Both the position numbers and the translations under genes were made by a program. From Nephrocerus scutellatus (Eukaryota > Arthropoda > Insecta > Diptera > Pipunculidae): 64,000 nucleotides of DNA. This document shows, piece after piece, positions 33,677 to 44,665 of this stretch; the first letter of the stretch is position 1, and every line of letters starts with the position of its first letter. The notes beneath the pieces were generated by a model. It saw only the letters and a list, made by a program, of their open reading frames with translations, was not told where the DNA came from and did no database searches. Where the stretch lies: contig OX352762.1 of the NCBI GenBank assembly GCA_947095585.1, forward strand, positions 91,259,749-91,323,748, in the 5' to 3' direction.

Positions 33677-34854
33677 GTATTGTCTTGATTGAAGATAACT
33701 TTTTTCATTGCCTTTTTATCTTCAATTCTTCACTAAAACAATTCCAATAAGTTGGATTAACATTCGCCAGTTATTATTCTTTCCTTTTCAGGATAAACGA
33801 TATGGATAATGACACTTGATGCATTCCACCACACTTTATCCACTACCTTCCGAACTGATGCAATGACTTATTCGTTCGTAAGCGCCAATTTGCTGGAAAA
33901 AGTAATGTATTTTGACTGTTCCTTTATCTGGGGTGTATAGTGATGAATTGATGCAGAAATAATTTTGAATCTCGTCTAAACATTGCCGCTAAACATGTCT
34001 CCGAAATCGTCACAAGAGTGCGGTTCTTGTCAACTGTGAGCAAACGCGGTTCCCATCGCGCGTATAGCTTTCTATAGGGTTTTGTCAAGCAATTCTGGTG
34101 TGTTGACCTTATTTTGGATAAACTAACCGTTCTTTCAAAGATGATCGTCCGACTGCACTTAAGTTCAACTATCTAAAATTTTATTGTTTCTAACGAAGGT
34201 GCAGAGTCCCACTTAACTTCGTTTTACTCCGCTTAAACTTCATCGTTCTTTTTATTTATCAAAAAGAAGAATCCAATCACTGCTCGATACCTACTCATCT
34301 TTTTCCATTTTCGGCAAAACACGGAAACACTTCTTTCAAAACAGTTCTTTCAGAAACATTCCGTAGGTGTCAAATACAAACTAAATTTCGCAGGTGACTA
34401 AAAAATTGACAGTAGTTGAAGAACGACATTAACAAAAACTGGTATTGCATTCAATTAGAAACACCATTCCTCGCCAAGGTTTTGTACTTATCACTCCGCC
34501 CTCGTACTTTCCATGTTCTATAGACCCTTTAAGTGATGTATGAAGTGATGACAACAGTCAATGCTTAACAATCATCTTACCTGAAATAAACAAAGCGAAA
34601 TATATTATTTAAAACCAGAACTTGAATTTATAACTAAATTTTTAAATATTTTTTTTATAAAGAAGAATAAGCAAGGTTATATTCAAACGCAACTGCTTTG
34701 GAATGGTTAACAAAAATCGAATTTTAACGTACGATTTTCTGCTGAAACGGAATGAAACATTTCATGAGAGAATGATCTGTTCTTGTTGACACTATGTCTT
34801 GCCCTTATCCCATTTTCGCTGCACTTGTCTCATTGCTAGTAAATGTACAAAGTT
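33677..34854. other. No gene recognised
   Basis: No shared repeats or recognisable protein. Possibly unique host DNA. Confidence 0.4.
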
Positions 34855-35120
34855 CTGTCAATGATATCAATGTCGTCAGCATATGCTTGCAGCTTGTGTT
34901 TATGGTGAAGAGTTTGCACAATTCACTTTAATATGATGTCAAAAAACCGCATAACAACGCGTCACCTTGCCTAAATCCTCATATCCTCATATCCTCGTTC
35001 ATATCGTTCCCAAAATTGTCGAAGCATCGAAAGTTCACCACGATGGAGCGAATTTAGCAGCGATACCAAAACAAGACTTAGCATTGTATACGTCTTTTCT
35101 ATAAATACTGTCATATGCGG
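34855..35120 (-). mobile_element. Reverse-transcriptase fragment of a second RTE-like lineage
   Basis: Minus strand: AAYDSIYRKDVYNA near 35110-35070, then after decay QGDAL near 34965, and HHKHKLQAYADDIDII near 34905-34865. These are the palm motifs of an RTE-like reverse transcriptase (the DFKAAYDS, RQGDALS and AYADD boxes). The residues between differ from the other RTE copies here, so this is probably a different family. Stops and frameshifts abound. Confidence 0.6.
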
Positions 35121-35140
35121 CTTAGAAATTGCAAAAAAAA

Positions 35141-35418
35141 ACTACCGATACAAATTAAAATTTTTCATGTAAATTCTCTAATCGGAGAAACACATTGTGC
35201 AAAGTTTGAATAAAATCGACCCTGTGGCCTGATCACTTTTAAATTTTTACAAAAAGTGTTGTCACCGTATTTTCGCATGTGTACATAATTTGAAGAAAAA
35301 ATAAATATGTGAACCTCTTGGCTCTGCAGCCTGATCGATCACATCCAAATTTTTACAAAAAGTGTTGTAATCGATATACACATGTGAACAGAATTTGAAT
35401 AAAATCGAGTTCATTTAA
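35141..35418 (+). mobile_element. Family A element, head fragment (copy 8)
   Basis: TTTTTCATGTAAATTCTCTA head followed by about two degenerate monomers (ACAAAAAGTGTTGTCACCG, TTTGAATAAAATCGAG). It ends where copy 9 begins, which suggests that copy 9 inserted into or next to it. Confidence 0.65.
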
Positions 35419-35433
35419 AAAAAAAATAAAAAA

Positions 35434-36380
35434 ACAACCCATAAAAATTAAAATTTTTCATCTAAATTCTCTAATCGCAGAAATTGATATGGGAGCCCCT
35501 CGATCCTGGGCCATTTTTTTTTATTGTAGGAGAAAATCATCGAAACAGACATTTGACATCAGATGTTAAAATTGAAAAAGCTCAGATCATTTTATTCTGA
35601 GCACTTAGAGCACGCTCATACTCTGAGCAAATAAGAAACACGAACATTTATCTTGAGAACTCTTTGACTGCTCTGAACTAATTTATGAAAACGCCAAATG
35701 ACAGAATATTGTGAAAACTTGTTGTTCTATCTGTAAGTTGATATCGACAACAACAAAAAACGACATCAATAAAAATACAATTCAGTAAATAAAAATGTAA
35801 GTTGAAGTAAGCATAAAACATGTATGTCTCGTTTCATTTGCTGGGTTCATTTGTGCGTGAGCTAAGATTTCTCTCTCTCTCTCCACCACAAAAACCATGC
35901 AGCGCAGCCGACTGCTCAGCACACACCGCACACAGTCCATAAAGGGCGACGAATATCTGATGCCAGTATAGATAATTAAAAAATGTATAAGGGCCTTGCG
36001 GCCGAACCCGGGACCCGATCACTACCAAATTTTCGAAAAAGTATTGTTTATTTGATATAAACATGTGTGTAAAATTTGAAGAAAATCGGGTAAATTTTTT
36101 AAAATTTTTGTTTGGAAGCCCCCCGACCCCCCGACCCCGCAGCCCGAGGGGCCTCAAAATTTAATAGAAAGTGTTGTCTCCGGAAATACACATGTGTGCA
36201 AAATTTCAATAAAATCGGGCCATGGGAAGTGGGTTAAAAATTGATCGCAAGAATCCACGACAGACGACCGACGACCCACGGGCAAGTGAAGTTAATATAG
36301 AGAATTTAAAAATATATGAGAGCCCCTTGGCTCTGAGCCCCGATACCTACCAAATTTTATTAGAAAGTCTTGTCATCGGC
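35434..36380 (+). mobile_element. Family A element, copy 9, with unrelated insert and trailing fragment
   Basis: Head ACAACCCATAAAAATT at 35434; tail GAAGTTAATATAGAGAATTT ends near 36312. Between about 35520 and 35985 is unrelated DNA (a TCTCTCTCTC tract near 35870 and a GC-richer stretch near 35890-35960), so an insertion split the element. Beyond the tail, 36313-36380 carries another family A piece (AGAGCCCCTTGGCTCTGAGC). Confidence 0.65.
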
Positions 36381-36687
36381 GCAGATGGGACAAACTATGC
36401 TGAGATTCCATTTGTTGTATATACTTGAAACTTGAGTCAGCCTTTATTTATATGCATAAATTGTAACGGAGTCGAATAAAGAAGAAATGTAATTTTTGGT
36501 GATTGATGAGGGTCAGTCGAAAGTAGAATTCGAGAGAATAAAGTAATAAATTAAAAAGAATCAATCCTTTTCTTTTAATTTAAGTTTTAATTTTACTAGG
36601 AAATACATATTACCATTCATCAGTCATCCTTCCATCTGACAAAATTTTAGAGATAAGCTTGTGTATGAGCTCTAACAAGTCACAGTA
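36381..36687. other. No gene recognised
   Basis: Unassigned AT-rich DNA between a family A and a family B copy. Confidence 0.4.
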
Positions 36688-37340
36688 ACAAGTAAATGTA
36701 AAAAAAATTCGTTTTTCGGGTACAAAATTGTATCTATATTCTATACATCGAAACACGCCACGCAGTCCTTTATTATTTTGTAATAATCGCCAAAATATCT
36801 GTTTTGAGGTCGTGACTATTTAAAAGAATTTTGTTTTTTCAACGCTATACACGCGCCACACACGACTTGCAAAACGCGTGAATCGAGATATATCATAATT
36901 AACCCCTGACATTGAGGCGCTCACAAAATCCCTCTAGGTCGTGCGAAATGTGGGTCAAAAAGAACTCAAAAAACGAGAAAAGAAAAGAACATGAGTCATA
37001 CGCGGAATATAAAAAATGCTATTTTGGACTTAGACACTCACAAAGTTTTAGATCCATAAGTCGTGTGGAAGGTGGTTCAAAAGGACCTCAAAGAAGTTGA
37101 AAAAAAAAATTTCAGCCCATCACATGCGTCATACACGGAACATAAAAAAATGCTATTTTGGACTTATGGTATAATTATATTTGAGAGACAGAACGAATCT
37201 TCTTGCGATTGACGCTTGACTGGCTGCATCTGACAACAAAGCACAACACCTGGAAGTCACTCACACTCAGCGCTGCAGGTCGTGTGAAAGGTGGTTAAAA
37301 AGGACCTCAAACTCAAGTTAAATAAAAGTTTTTAAAAGCT
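36688..37340 (+). repeat. Family B repeat, copy 3, with captured segment
   Basis: Starts AAGTAAATGTAAAAAAAATT / CGTTTTTCGGGTACAAAATT and ends CTCAAGTTAAATAAAAG. Three submonomers. Between about 37165 and 37257 the family sequence is replaced by a segment that also occurs at 38646-38790 (TTTGAGAGACAGAACGA, GACGCTTGACTGGC, GCATCTGACAACAAAGCA). Confidence 0.7.
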
Positions 37341-37389
37341 CGGCCGACAGGCCGGTCGGGTCAGCAAGTTTACAAAAGTTCATTAATAA

Positions 37390-37668
37390 TATTTGGCGCG
37401 ACAGACCGATGCGATGCAAGGCTTAGCTTTTTGCGACCATGTTGTGCGTGTTATATTTTTGCACGTAGATTTAAGGCAGCTACATTTAATGCCGTATCCG
37501 AAATGCGAATTGACAAGCTTTCCGTGATAGTTATTACTATCGGACGTTCGTCAGACATTCGCGAGAGGGTGGACCTTGTAAAATATTTTTGGTGTTTGTG
37601 GGGATTCGAACCTCAAACCTCCTACTCAGAATTTGAAGACACCTTATACTAGAGCCACGGCGCCCACC
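37390..37668 (-). repeat. tRNA-derived SINE copy
   Basis: Nearly full-length minus copy. It runs from the 3' body (GGCGCGACAGACCGATG; AGCTTTTTGCGACCATG) through TCGGACGTTCGTCAGACATT to a tRNA-like head ending near 37668 (GGGGATTCGAACCTC is the B box on plus). The A-box side is more diverged than in the copy at 32444. Confidence 0.8.
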
Positions 37669-38645
37669 GGGAAGTTTACAAAAGAAAAAAACATCGTTAT
37701 GATGTTTGCAGTAAGAAGGCAACCCGTCTATTTTTTCTGTAAGACAGAAACTTAACTATTAATTTTAAAGATAGGCCAAAATAATAGACACAGTTGCTTA
37801 AGGAGGAGAGTGCTAAAATATCTTTTTAAAAATCCAAAATCAAGACAGGGATGTCATTATGTTGAATGGCTTCCTGCCTTGGTTATCAGTTGTATGCGAT
37901 TGACTCTTCCAAGGTGCTATGTGTGAAAAATTCATAATTAATAGTCAACTTTCTTGCAGGATGGTGTTCGCCAGGTCCATTGGGAATAAACATCGAGGAG
38001 ATAAAGATCTCTGCAAGAACGTGCATTTGTCAAACATGTTTAAAGTTGTCAATCATAGCACTTACAACCTTGGGGTTTACTATGCACACTATGCATATCC
38101 ATCCCAGCACAGCCATAATTAAATGCAGTGCATGTGCTCTGGTGCGAACCACCACGCAATGCAACACAAACGAATCCGATTGCCATCAATCAAATCGACG
38201 TAATTATGGACGAAACCGTCCGAACGTGACTTCCTGAACGGTTTGCGTTTACGCATTTTTTTCCTTTTTTTATAAATTCTGTTGTACATTGAAGGCTGTT
38301 GTATAACACGCCAGCTTCCGCCGTAGGCATTTGCGTATTTGTCCATTTTTCCATCTTCCATTTGATAGTTGTTTTGCTTAACCCAGCAACATTAACCGCT
38401 TTTGTAGTTTGTTGCCTTTAAGCAGAATTTAAACAAAACCTAAACCGTTGCGATCCTATTTTAAATTTCAAACGACAATTTCCCTTCAAAGAGAAAACTT
38501 TTCTTGAAATTGCAAACTGCGCGTGAAGAATCATTTCTACCCGAATTATCTTGCTACGAAGAAGTTTTTCATCCTCAAGAAAGTTTAAAATTTTGCCATA
38601 GTTGATTGGTTGGCGGTATAGTCCAGAGGGCTTCACTGGCGGTTT
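37669..38645. other. No gene recognised
   Basis: Overlapping short frames at 37919-38361 on both strands have no recognisable domain. The sequence is less repetitive than its neighbours. Confidence 0.4.
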
Positions 38646-38880
38646 ATGGTATAATTATGTTTGAGAGACAGAACGACTGTTCTTTTTCTCTGGCCATCGT
38701 TGCAATTGACGCTTGACTGGCAGCATCTGACAACAAAGCAAATGCAAAACGCGACGGCAAATGTATAACACAAAGCAAATAACACCTGGAAGAGCAATAA
38801 AACATTTCAAAAGATTTGCATTTGGAAATTCCTTGAACAACGACGATTACCACCAAATCGAGCGTCAACAACAAAAGTAA
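38646..38880. repeat. Parent-like copy of the segment captured in family B copy 3
   Basis: TATGGTATAATTATGTTTGA to AACACCTGGAA parallels 37167-37257, but this copy is longer: it has extra sequence between AACGA and TTGACGCTTGACTGG, and between AAAGCA and AACACCTGGAA. The 37.2 kb copy looks like a deletion derivative. Confidence 0.6.
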
Positions 38881-39327
38881 TATGCAAATGTGTCTTAGCG
38901 TTGTGTGTTTACCGAGCTGCGTTGCAATGTTGCACCGTTGAAGTTGTGTGAAATTTTAAAGTCGAATTTATATCATACAACAAGTGCGATATGAATTGTC
39001 TGTAGTTTCGACTTCTGCCAATGACGTTGATGAAAAATGGAATAAAAAAGATACACACAAGATACAAACACAATATGTTATGCTACAAGTGTAGCGTTTT
39101 TAATATTTATTTTTATTAAAGATATTAATATCCTCCTCCATAGAAACATGAAGTCCTCGACAGGAGTTTATTTGCATTTTCTTTACTAAGAAAACAAAAA
39201 CGACAGCGAGTGGTAAACGGGAACTTGACATAGTGCTCGTGGCAGAATTTTCCTCGCATTCGGAATAGGTTGATGTTGATGGAAAAGTGGAATGTGCTAT
39301 CCTGTTTGTGCAACGTACATGATTATG
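38881..39327. other. No gene recognised
   Basis: Unassigned. The minus-strand frames at 39100-39339 have no motif. Confidence 0.4.
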
Positions 39328-39370
39328 TGTTGTCATCATATTTTTGGGTCCACAACCGGCGTCCGGTCAT
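39328..39370 (-). mobile_element. RTE-like 3'-end fragment (minus)
   Basis: CATCATATTTTTGGGTCC followed by ACAACCGGCGTCCGGTC is the reverse of the 3' end of RTE copy 1 (GGACCGGACACCGGTTGTAG...ATATGATG at 9430-9458). Only about 40 bases. Confidence 0.6.
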
Positions 39371-39504
39371 ACTCATGGTTACACTAAAGCTAATTTTCTG
39401 CAAATAGATAATGCAGTTCTGATAGTTCACTGATCTTTGTATAAAGAAAAATTTCGGAATCATTTTCTCGCAGTATGACACAATACAGAGTAATCTGAGC
39501 TTCG

Positions 39505-40345
39505 ATGTCTGAGGCATCTTGGAGCGGTGGGAAGGGCACTTAATGAGCTGCTAAATGCACAGCTAACTGGAGAATTGGAGGCTCCACTTATTACCGACTA
39601 CTACATTATGCTGCTCCTTTATACGAAATTACCAGAGAGATAAATCGGGTTAAAAATAATGAAGCCCTGGGATTATAATATGACATACCAGCGGATTAAA
39701 TCTGTTGGGTCCGCATTACCACCAAGCCATTCATTACCTTACAGCGCAAGAATGGGATGAAGAAACTATGAGCAATGCCCTAAGCAAAGATATCCGTATT
39801 ACTATCAAGACCATGTAACATTTACAAAGGGCTTCGACAAGGGGATGTACTGGTCTGCGTCCTCTTCAACATGGCTTTGGAGAAATTGATCCAAGACTCC
39901 AATGTAAAAGCTACAGGAACAATCCTCTATAAGTCCATCCAGATACTGGCTTACGCTGAAGACATTGACATCATTGGCAAAAATCCAAGTATGTACTGTA
40001 CAAAAAGCTTTCATCTAGATTCTAGATCGATCTGGTGGCAAGAAACATGCGGCTGCACATAAATGAGAGCAAAATAACGTACATGGTGGCCAAGTCTGCG
40101 AGCAAAAGGTCCAACATTGGAGTGCGAACTTCATGCAGTGAATTATTGACCCCGTATATGAGGAAAACTCTATAATGTGAGACATACTAGCATTGCCGCA
40201 TGAAGATGTCGTGCTCGGAAAGTCATTTTCGTTAGGATTTATTGTACACAAGGCGAGGCAGGCTTGAAGGATGGCGTAGACCAGGACGCCTAAATTTTAG
40301 GAACGGTGGCGATTTTTGCAGGAGACCAGGATCGGACCACGATCA
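39505..40345 (+). mobile_element. RTE-like fragment, copy 3
   Basis: It begins in the region before the RT fingers (GGAGAATTGGAGGCTCCAC parallels 8044 in copy 1) and has a decayed fingers segment. The palm is the best-preserved part (ATGGCTTTGGAGAAATTGAT; LAYAEDIDIIGK near 39950). The catalytic YADD box reads YAED, a lost aspartate. The C-terminal part is compressed by deletions (GCGTAGACCAGGACGCC near 40273). It runs straight into the minus-strand element at about 40300. Confidence 0.75.
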
Positions 40346-40930
40346 TTCCACCTTAGTTGTGCCTTAGTGGTATGGAAAGTTAGGACGCGTTCTCTGACGG
40401 AGCTCAAAGGACAGCACACTCTATCCATGTGGTCGATGTCCAATGTTACGCCCTTCTTCGCCAGTGCATCCGCTTTCTCGTTTCCGTCAATGTCGCTGTG
40501 CCCCGGCACCCACACTAGGGTTAGGTTTGGCTTACTGAAGCCAATTCAGCTTGGTACTGCCTGACAAGTTTTGAATTTTGAATTGAATTGAATCAGCCAC
40601 AATAAGGGCGATATTACCCCTCCCTGGGGAGTGCCATTGTTGATTGATTTGATCATGTTGCAACTGCCCAAATTAACATGGATTTCTCTTCTGCATAGCA
40701 TGGAGATGATCCACCGTTTTTGGAGTTGCTCTACCCACAACTCAGTGAGAGCCTCTTGAATGGCACTAATACGAACATTGTTGAAAGCGCCTTCTATGTC
40801 AAGGAAGGTGGCAAGAGTGTATTGTTTGTATTTAAGGGAGTGCTCAATCTTGCGCACCACCTCGTGTAGGGCAGTCTCGGTAGACCTGCCTTTAAGGTAA
40901 GCATGTTGTAGTTTGGATACTCGCGTTGGT
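40297..40930 (-). mobile_element. RNase H-type non-LTR fragment with internal deletion
   Basis: Minus strand: KGRSTETALHEVVRKIEHS, then QYTLATFLDIEGAFNNV near 40800, and SINNGTPQGGVISPLLW near 40620 (reverse transcriptase up to the PQGGVLSP box). After a jump near 40550 comes RNase H: MWVPGHSDIDGNEKADALAK near 40510. The catalytic YxDD block, the thumb and most of RNase H are missing. It is related to, but not the same as, the element at 1440. Its end meets RTE copy 3 in convergent orientation. Confidence 0.8.
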
Positions 40931-41364
40931 ACCCGGCTTCAATTTATTTTCTCAGAATTCTCCCTGATTCATTAAAAAAGCGATAAGTGAGCATTCAAAA
41001 ATTCTTAGATCCTTTTATTCAAAATACGTAGAACTTATAGAACATATTTTTGACACAGTTGGTAATTTCCTGTGTCGTTTCGGATCTTCATAAATTTGCA
41101 CGAGCAACCTATTTATGTAGTCATGTGTTTTGATTTTAATAGGAAAAGAATCACAAATTTGTGATTCATTTAAGAACCATCATTCAACGTGTCTTTTGTC
41201 TTCTACAGTCTAGTGAGACAGTTTAATGATTCATAGTGAGGATGCTAAAGGTGTTACTTCCTTCATTGTCTTTATCGGGTAAGTAAGTAATGCATATAAC
41301 TGTAACATATGCGATAATTTTTGAATCGAAAATGCCAAGGGGATCCAATGATAAGCCACATATA
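40931..41364. other. No gene recognised
   Basis: Unassigned. A small inverted repeat is centred near 41160 (ATCACAAATTTGTGAT). Confidence 0.4.
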
Positions 41365-41612
41365 GTCTCGACTACTCGCGTGGACTACTGAGTGAGCGGA
41401 GGTTCGAAGTTTCCCAGAAAAACACCAAAAAACATTTTCACGGTCCCACCTCTCGCGATTGTCTGACAATCGTCCGAGGAAATAAAATATCATGGAATGT
41501 AATTCGTCTTTTGGATACGCTTTTAAATTCTATGCAAAAATGTAACACGCACCACAACGCAAATGGTCGCGGAAGTTTGACCCTGGACCACAAAGTTCTG
41601 ACGAGCCAAATG
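41365..41612 (+). repeat. tRNA-derived SINE copy (degenerate head)
   Basis: The body is well preserved (GGTCCCACCTCTCGCGAT, GTCTGACAATCGTCCGAG; AATGGTCGCGGAAG). In the head the B box is damaged (AGGTTCGAAGTTTCCC), so pol III activity is unlikely. The 3' end is near CTGACGAGCCAAATGTTG. Confidence 0.7.
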
Positions 41613-43042
41613 TTGTTATTCACGACATTGCCGTATCTATTCTAACTGCTGGAAGTGCGATCAAACCTTCACGTGATCGCCGCCGGTAGTTTTCCTAGTT
41701 CCTAGTCCTAAAGTTGGATATCTTATAAACCTTTTCTGCTTTCATGGAATAGAAAAACAAGCAGCCAGTCCGTTCATGAGTAAGCACACATCATACAATG
41801 TTCGACGACATTGAACCACATGAGGAGCGGATGAGGATTCTTAGCGCATTGTGAACAGAAGATGATGATGCATGCGCTAACCGCAGTTAAGTAAGTGAGC
41901 ACGCTCGCCCGCTTCAATTCTACCATTTCAAGCTTGAAGAACAGCGCACGGTTTGATCATCATTTCTGTCCAACATGATGTGCCAGTTGCTATAACAGAT
42001 ACAAGATAAAATCCCGACAATCGGGTCAGTGTCGAAGTACACTTAGTACCTACTTAAGTTACACAGTCGATAAGATCTGTTTGTGCTGGCATTTCGCGGA
42101 TAATCCCAGCATCGTTGAACATGTTAAATACAAATTGCCAGCGATGACACGAGATTGTGAGATTCTACCTGAGTGGTGCAGGAAGGTGCGGTCAGAAATG
42201 GCCAACTGACTTTACTCAGAAGATAGAAATTGGAAGCAGTCAGGAAGCATTCAATATCTTCGACAATAAAGCAACCATGGGGACAATGAGAGAAAAGCTT
42301 TCGGCATTCGTTACACATTTATCGATGCACGAGTGAACTCCCAACAGTAATGGGCCCTATCATCATTATTATCATCATCACGATGAACATATTCATCATT
42401 ATCATTAGCGTCGCCATCGTCAGTCATTAAGCCAACTAGGTGGTTACTTGCCAGTTGCCACTTAGCTTTCTTTTTGTCTCTCCCTCTCGCTCTCTTTCCA
42501 AACAAACTGATCACAGTCACTTTCAATTAATGATGCTAATTAAAGATAAGCTCGCCGGGATCGCATGCGCTTCACCGCAACGTCGTTTAGCTAAATTATG
42601 TTATATGAGTCGCCTTCGTTGCACGTCATTCAATGGTCGAGTGTGTCTTTATCTCTTTCTATTTCACGATGAGTTTCGAGTTAAAATTATTTTCTTGGGC
42701 GCAAGCATTATCGTTATCATGCTACTACCGTAACGTAACGAAGAATGTAGAGTCTGAAGAACGGTCCCAACAAACACGCATATGTCTAAATTAAGTTTTT
42801 ATGCTGGCTCGAGCCAACATTAAGAACCAATCGACTTCTTACCCTGTTGAGTGTTTTTTAATTTCGAACCGTAATATTTTTATGTTAGTTTATTACTTTT
42901 TGATTTGATGGTCGTCTACTGTAATTTTTTGTGAGTGCATGATTACAATAAGAGTTTGAATTACGACTCAGAAAGTCGGTAAATTGCATGATTCGTTCTC
43001 AGAGTGATTTTCCTCAAAACTATGCAAACAAACAAAATATAT
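41613..43042. other. No gene recognised; ATC microsatellite
   Basis: It contains an interrupted ATC/ATT microsatellite (42358-42415) whose translation gives the Asp/Asn-rich minus-strand frame. The plus frame 42440-42733 (97 codons) shows no motif I know. Otherwise unassigned. Confidence 0.45.
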
Positions 43043-43832
43043 TTTAAGATAGTACAGCGAGCTTCTCAGCTCGCCATATGGATAGCTGTAATTCATTCTA
43101 AACACTGAATTATCTTAATTTTTTTGGGGAATTTTTTTTGAGGTTTTTTTTTTGTGAAAAAAAAATTTTTTCTTATTTTTTTTGGGAAATAAAATAAATA
43201 CGAATCGCTTGAGATATAGCTTGGTCCACAAAATTTCAGACCCGATTGGCCTGATCCCAGAATTTCCATAAAAAACTTTTTTTTTTAAAACACGCGCCCT
43301 ACGTTTTACAATTGTTTTAAAACTAGCCTCACTAAATTCTGACTGGTACAAGCCGAGATATACGAGTTCCTACCAAAAACTACTACTACTACTACTATAG
43401 ACACACGAGCTAATGTATTCTGCTATGCGGGTGACTACACACAACCGTGTATGTATATTTATTTAAGACTAATTTGTCTTAGAAGCCTAATATGTAGTAT
43501 GCAATTTCTGGAATATTCTGGAATATACTGAAAAACCACATTTTACTTTGCAAACGTTCAGGCTTAAAAAACTCGATAGCAATGCGTAGATTGAGTAGTT
43601 TTTTCAGTTTTCTCCGGGGTGGTAACCACTATGAATGAAAAAATTATGCTATCGCAAGCCGAGCACTAACCAATTGTTTTAAAACAAGTCCCATCAAATT
43701 TTGATTGGTAGAAGCCGAGATATACGACACGACAAACAAAAGTACACCCGTACAAATGTACAAACGTTCGCTGAAAAATGTTCATGTCCTCTGAATATAA
43801 GCTTCGCCCTTCGGGTTCGCAATTAAAAAAAA
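43043..43832 (-). repeat. Family C repeat, minus copy
   Basis: Reverse-oriented partner of 30478-31112. It starts AGCGAGCTTCTCAGCTCGCC and ends CTTCGCCCTTCGGGTTCGCA. Compared with the plus copy it has an additional 150-200 bp around 43200-43430, including a TAC microsatellite (43379-43397). Confidence 0.75.
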
Positions 43833-44379
43833 ATATAGATGATTTTTTCGTAACACTTGTAAGCATTGCATCTGTGAAGAAGCAAAATAACTGCCACCAG
43901 CGCCTTCTCACGAAAGGTAGTCAAAACGCAAAACTTAAAATATAGATAGTTATTATGAGGAGTACATTAAGGGGAGGCTGCATATTTCGATTAATAACAT
44001 TAACGTTGCTTAGAGCATGATGCTTAGGCCTAGACGATACTTAGGGATTTTCGAGCGTACATCGAGGAGAGCGTAACAGGTGTGATGCGTACGTAGGAAG
44101 TTGAATAGATCAAGAGGAGTACAAATGCAGGAGCATAAGCCGAACAGAGCGTACGTTGAGCAGAGCGTAACTCGGTTGATCTGTAGATCTTGACGTGAAG
44201 TAAGATGCGTGCACCTGGAAGATTCGTAGAGAGATAGAGTAAGTATATCAGAGCGAAAATGTGGGCAATGCTTAGCAGCGGGATGCGTAAGTCAGGTGAT
44301 GGCTACTGAGAGAGCAGAACAATCTTTTTTTGGATCCGAAACCCATTTTGCACCAGTCAGTTGTAGGTGCTTCTAATTC
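43833..44379. other. No gene; GAGCGTA-rich patch
   Basis: Between about 44030 and 44290 the words GAGCGTA and AGAGCGTAAC recur irregularly (44051, 44078, 44156, 44165), and the sequence is purine-rich on the plus strand. It is not a regular tandem repeat, and I have no assignment. Confidence 0.4.
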
Positions 44380-44665
44380 CATCTTTATTAACTAGGTTGT
44401 CGGTCCAAATTGTCAAAAGATATTTTGATATTCAAAAAAAAAGCAGCAGCGTTCCTCTTATCATACAGCCAGTGGACATCCGAAATGAAATTGGTAACCG
44501 TGTGAATGGTCGAGTGGCTTCTCTTGAACCAAAACTGCTTCCGCAGAGTTATCTCATTTCGTTTCGACGTGGTTAAAATTGACTTACAAATAACCAAAAA
44601 ACTTCCCAAATTTTAGGCATGATACTGATAGTCCTGTAATTTTTCAAATACGTTTTTTTTTTAAA
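44380..44665 (-). mobile_element. Reverse-transcriptase fragment (Jockey/CR1-like, other family)
   Basis: Minus strand: YRTISIMPKIWE (near 44650-44610) matches the NYRPISLLP motif. After a frameshift, LRKQFWFKRSHSTIHTVTNF (QFGFRRGHST motif) and then AAAFFLNIKISFDNLDR (VFLDIEKAFD motif) follow. These are the first three reverse-transcriptase blocks in order. The catalytic D of DIEKAFD is replaced by N. The sequence differs from J1 and J2. Confidence 0.65.

Noticed and set aside
42311..42526. Asp/Asn-rich minus-strand frame
   Set aside because: Translation of an interrupted ATC/ATT microsatellite.
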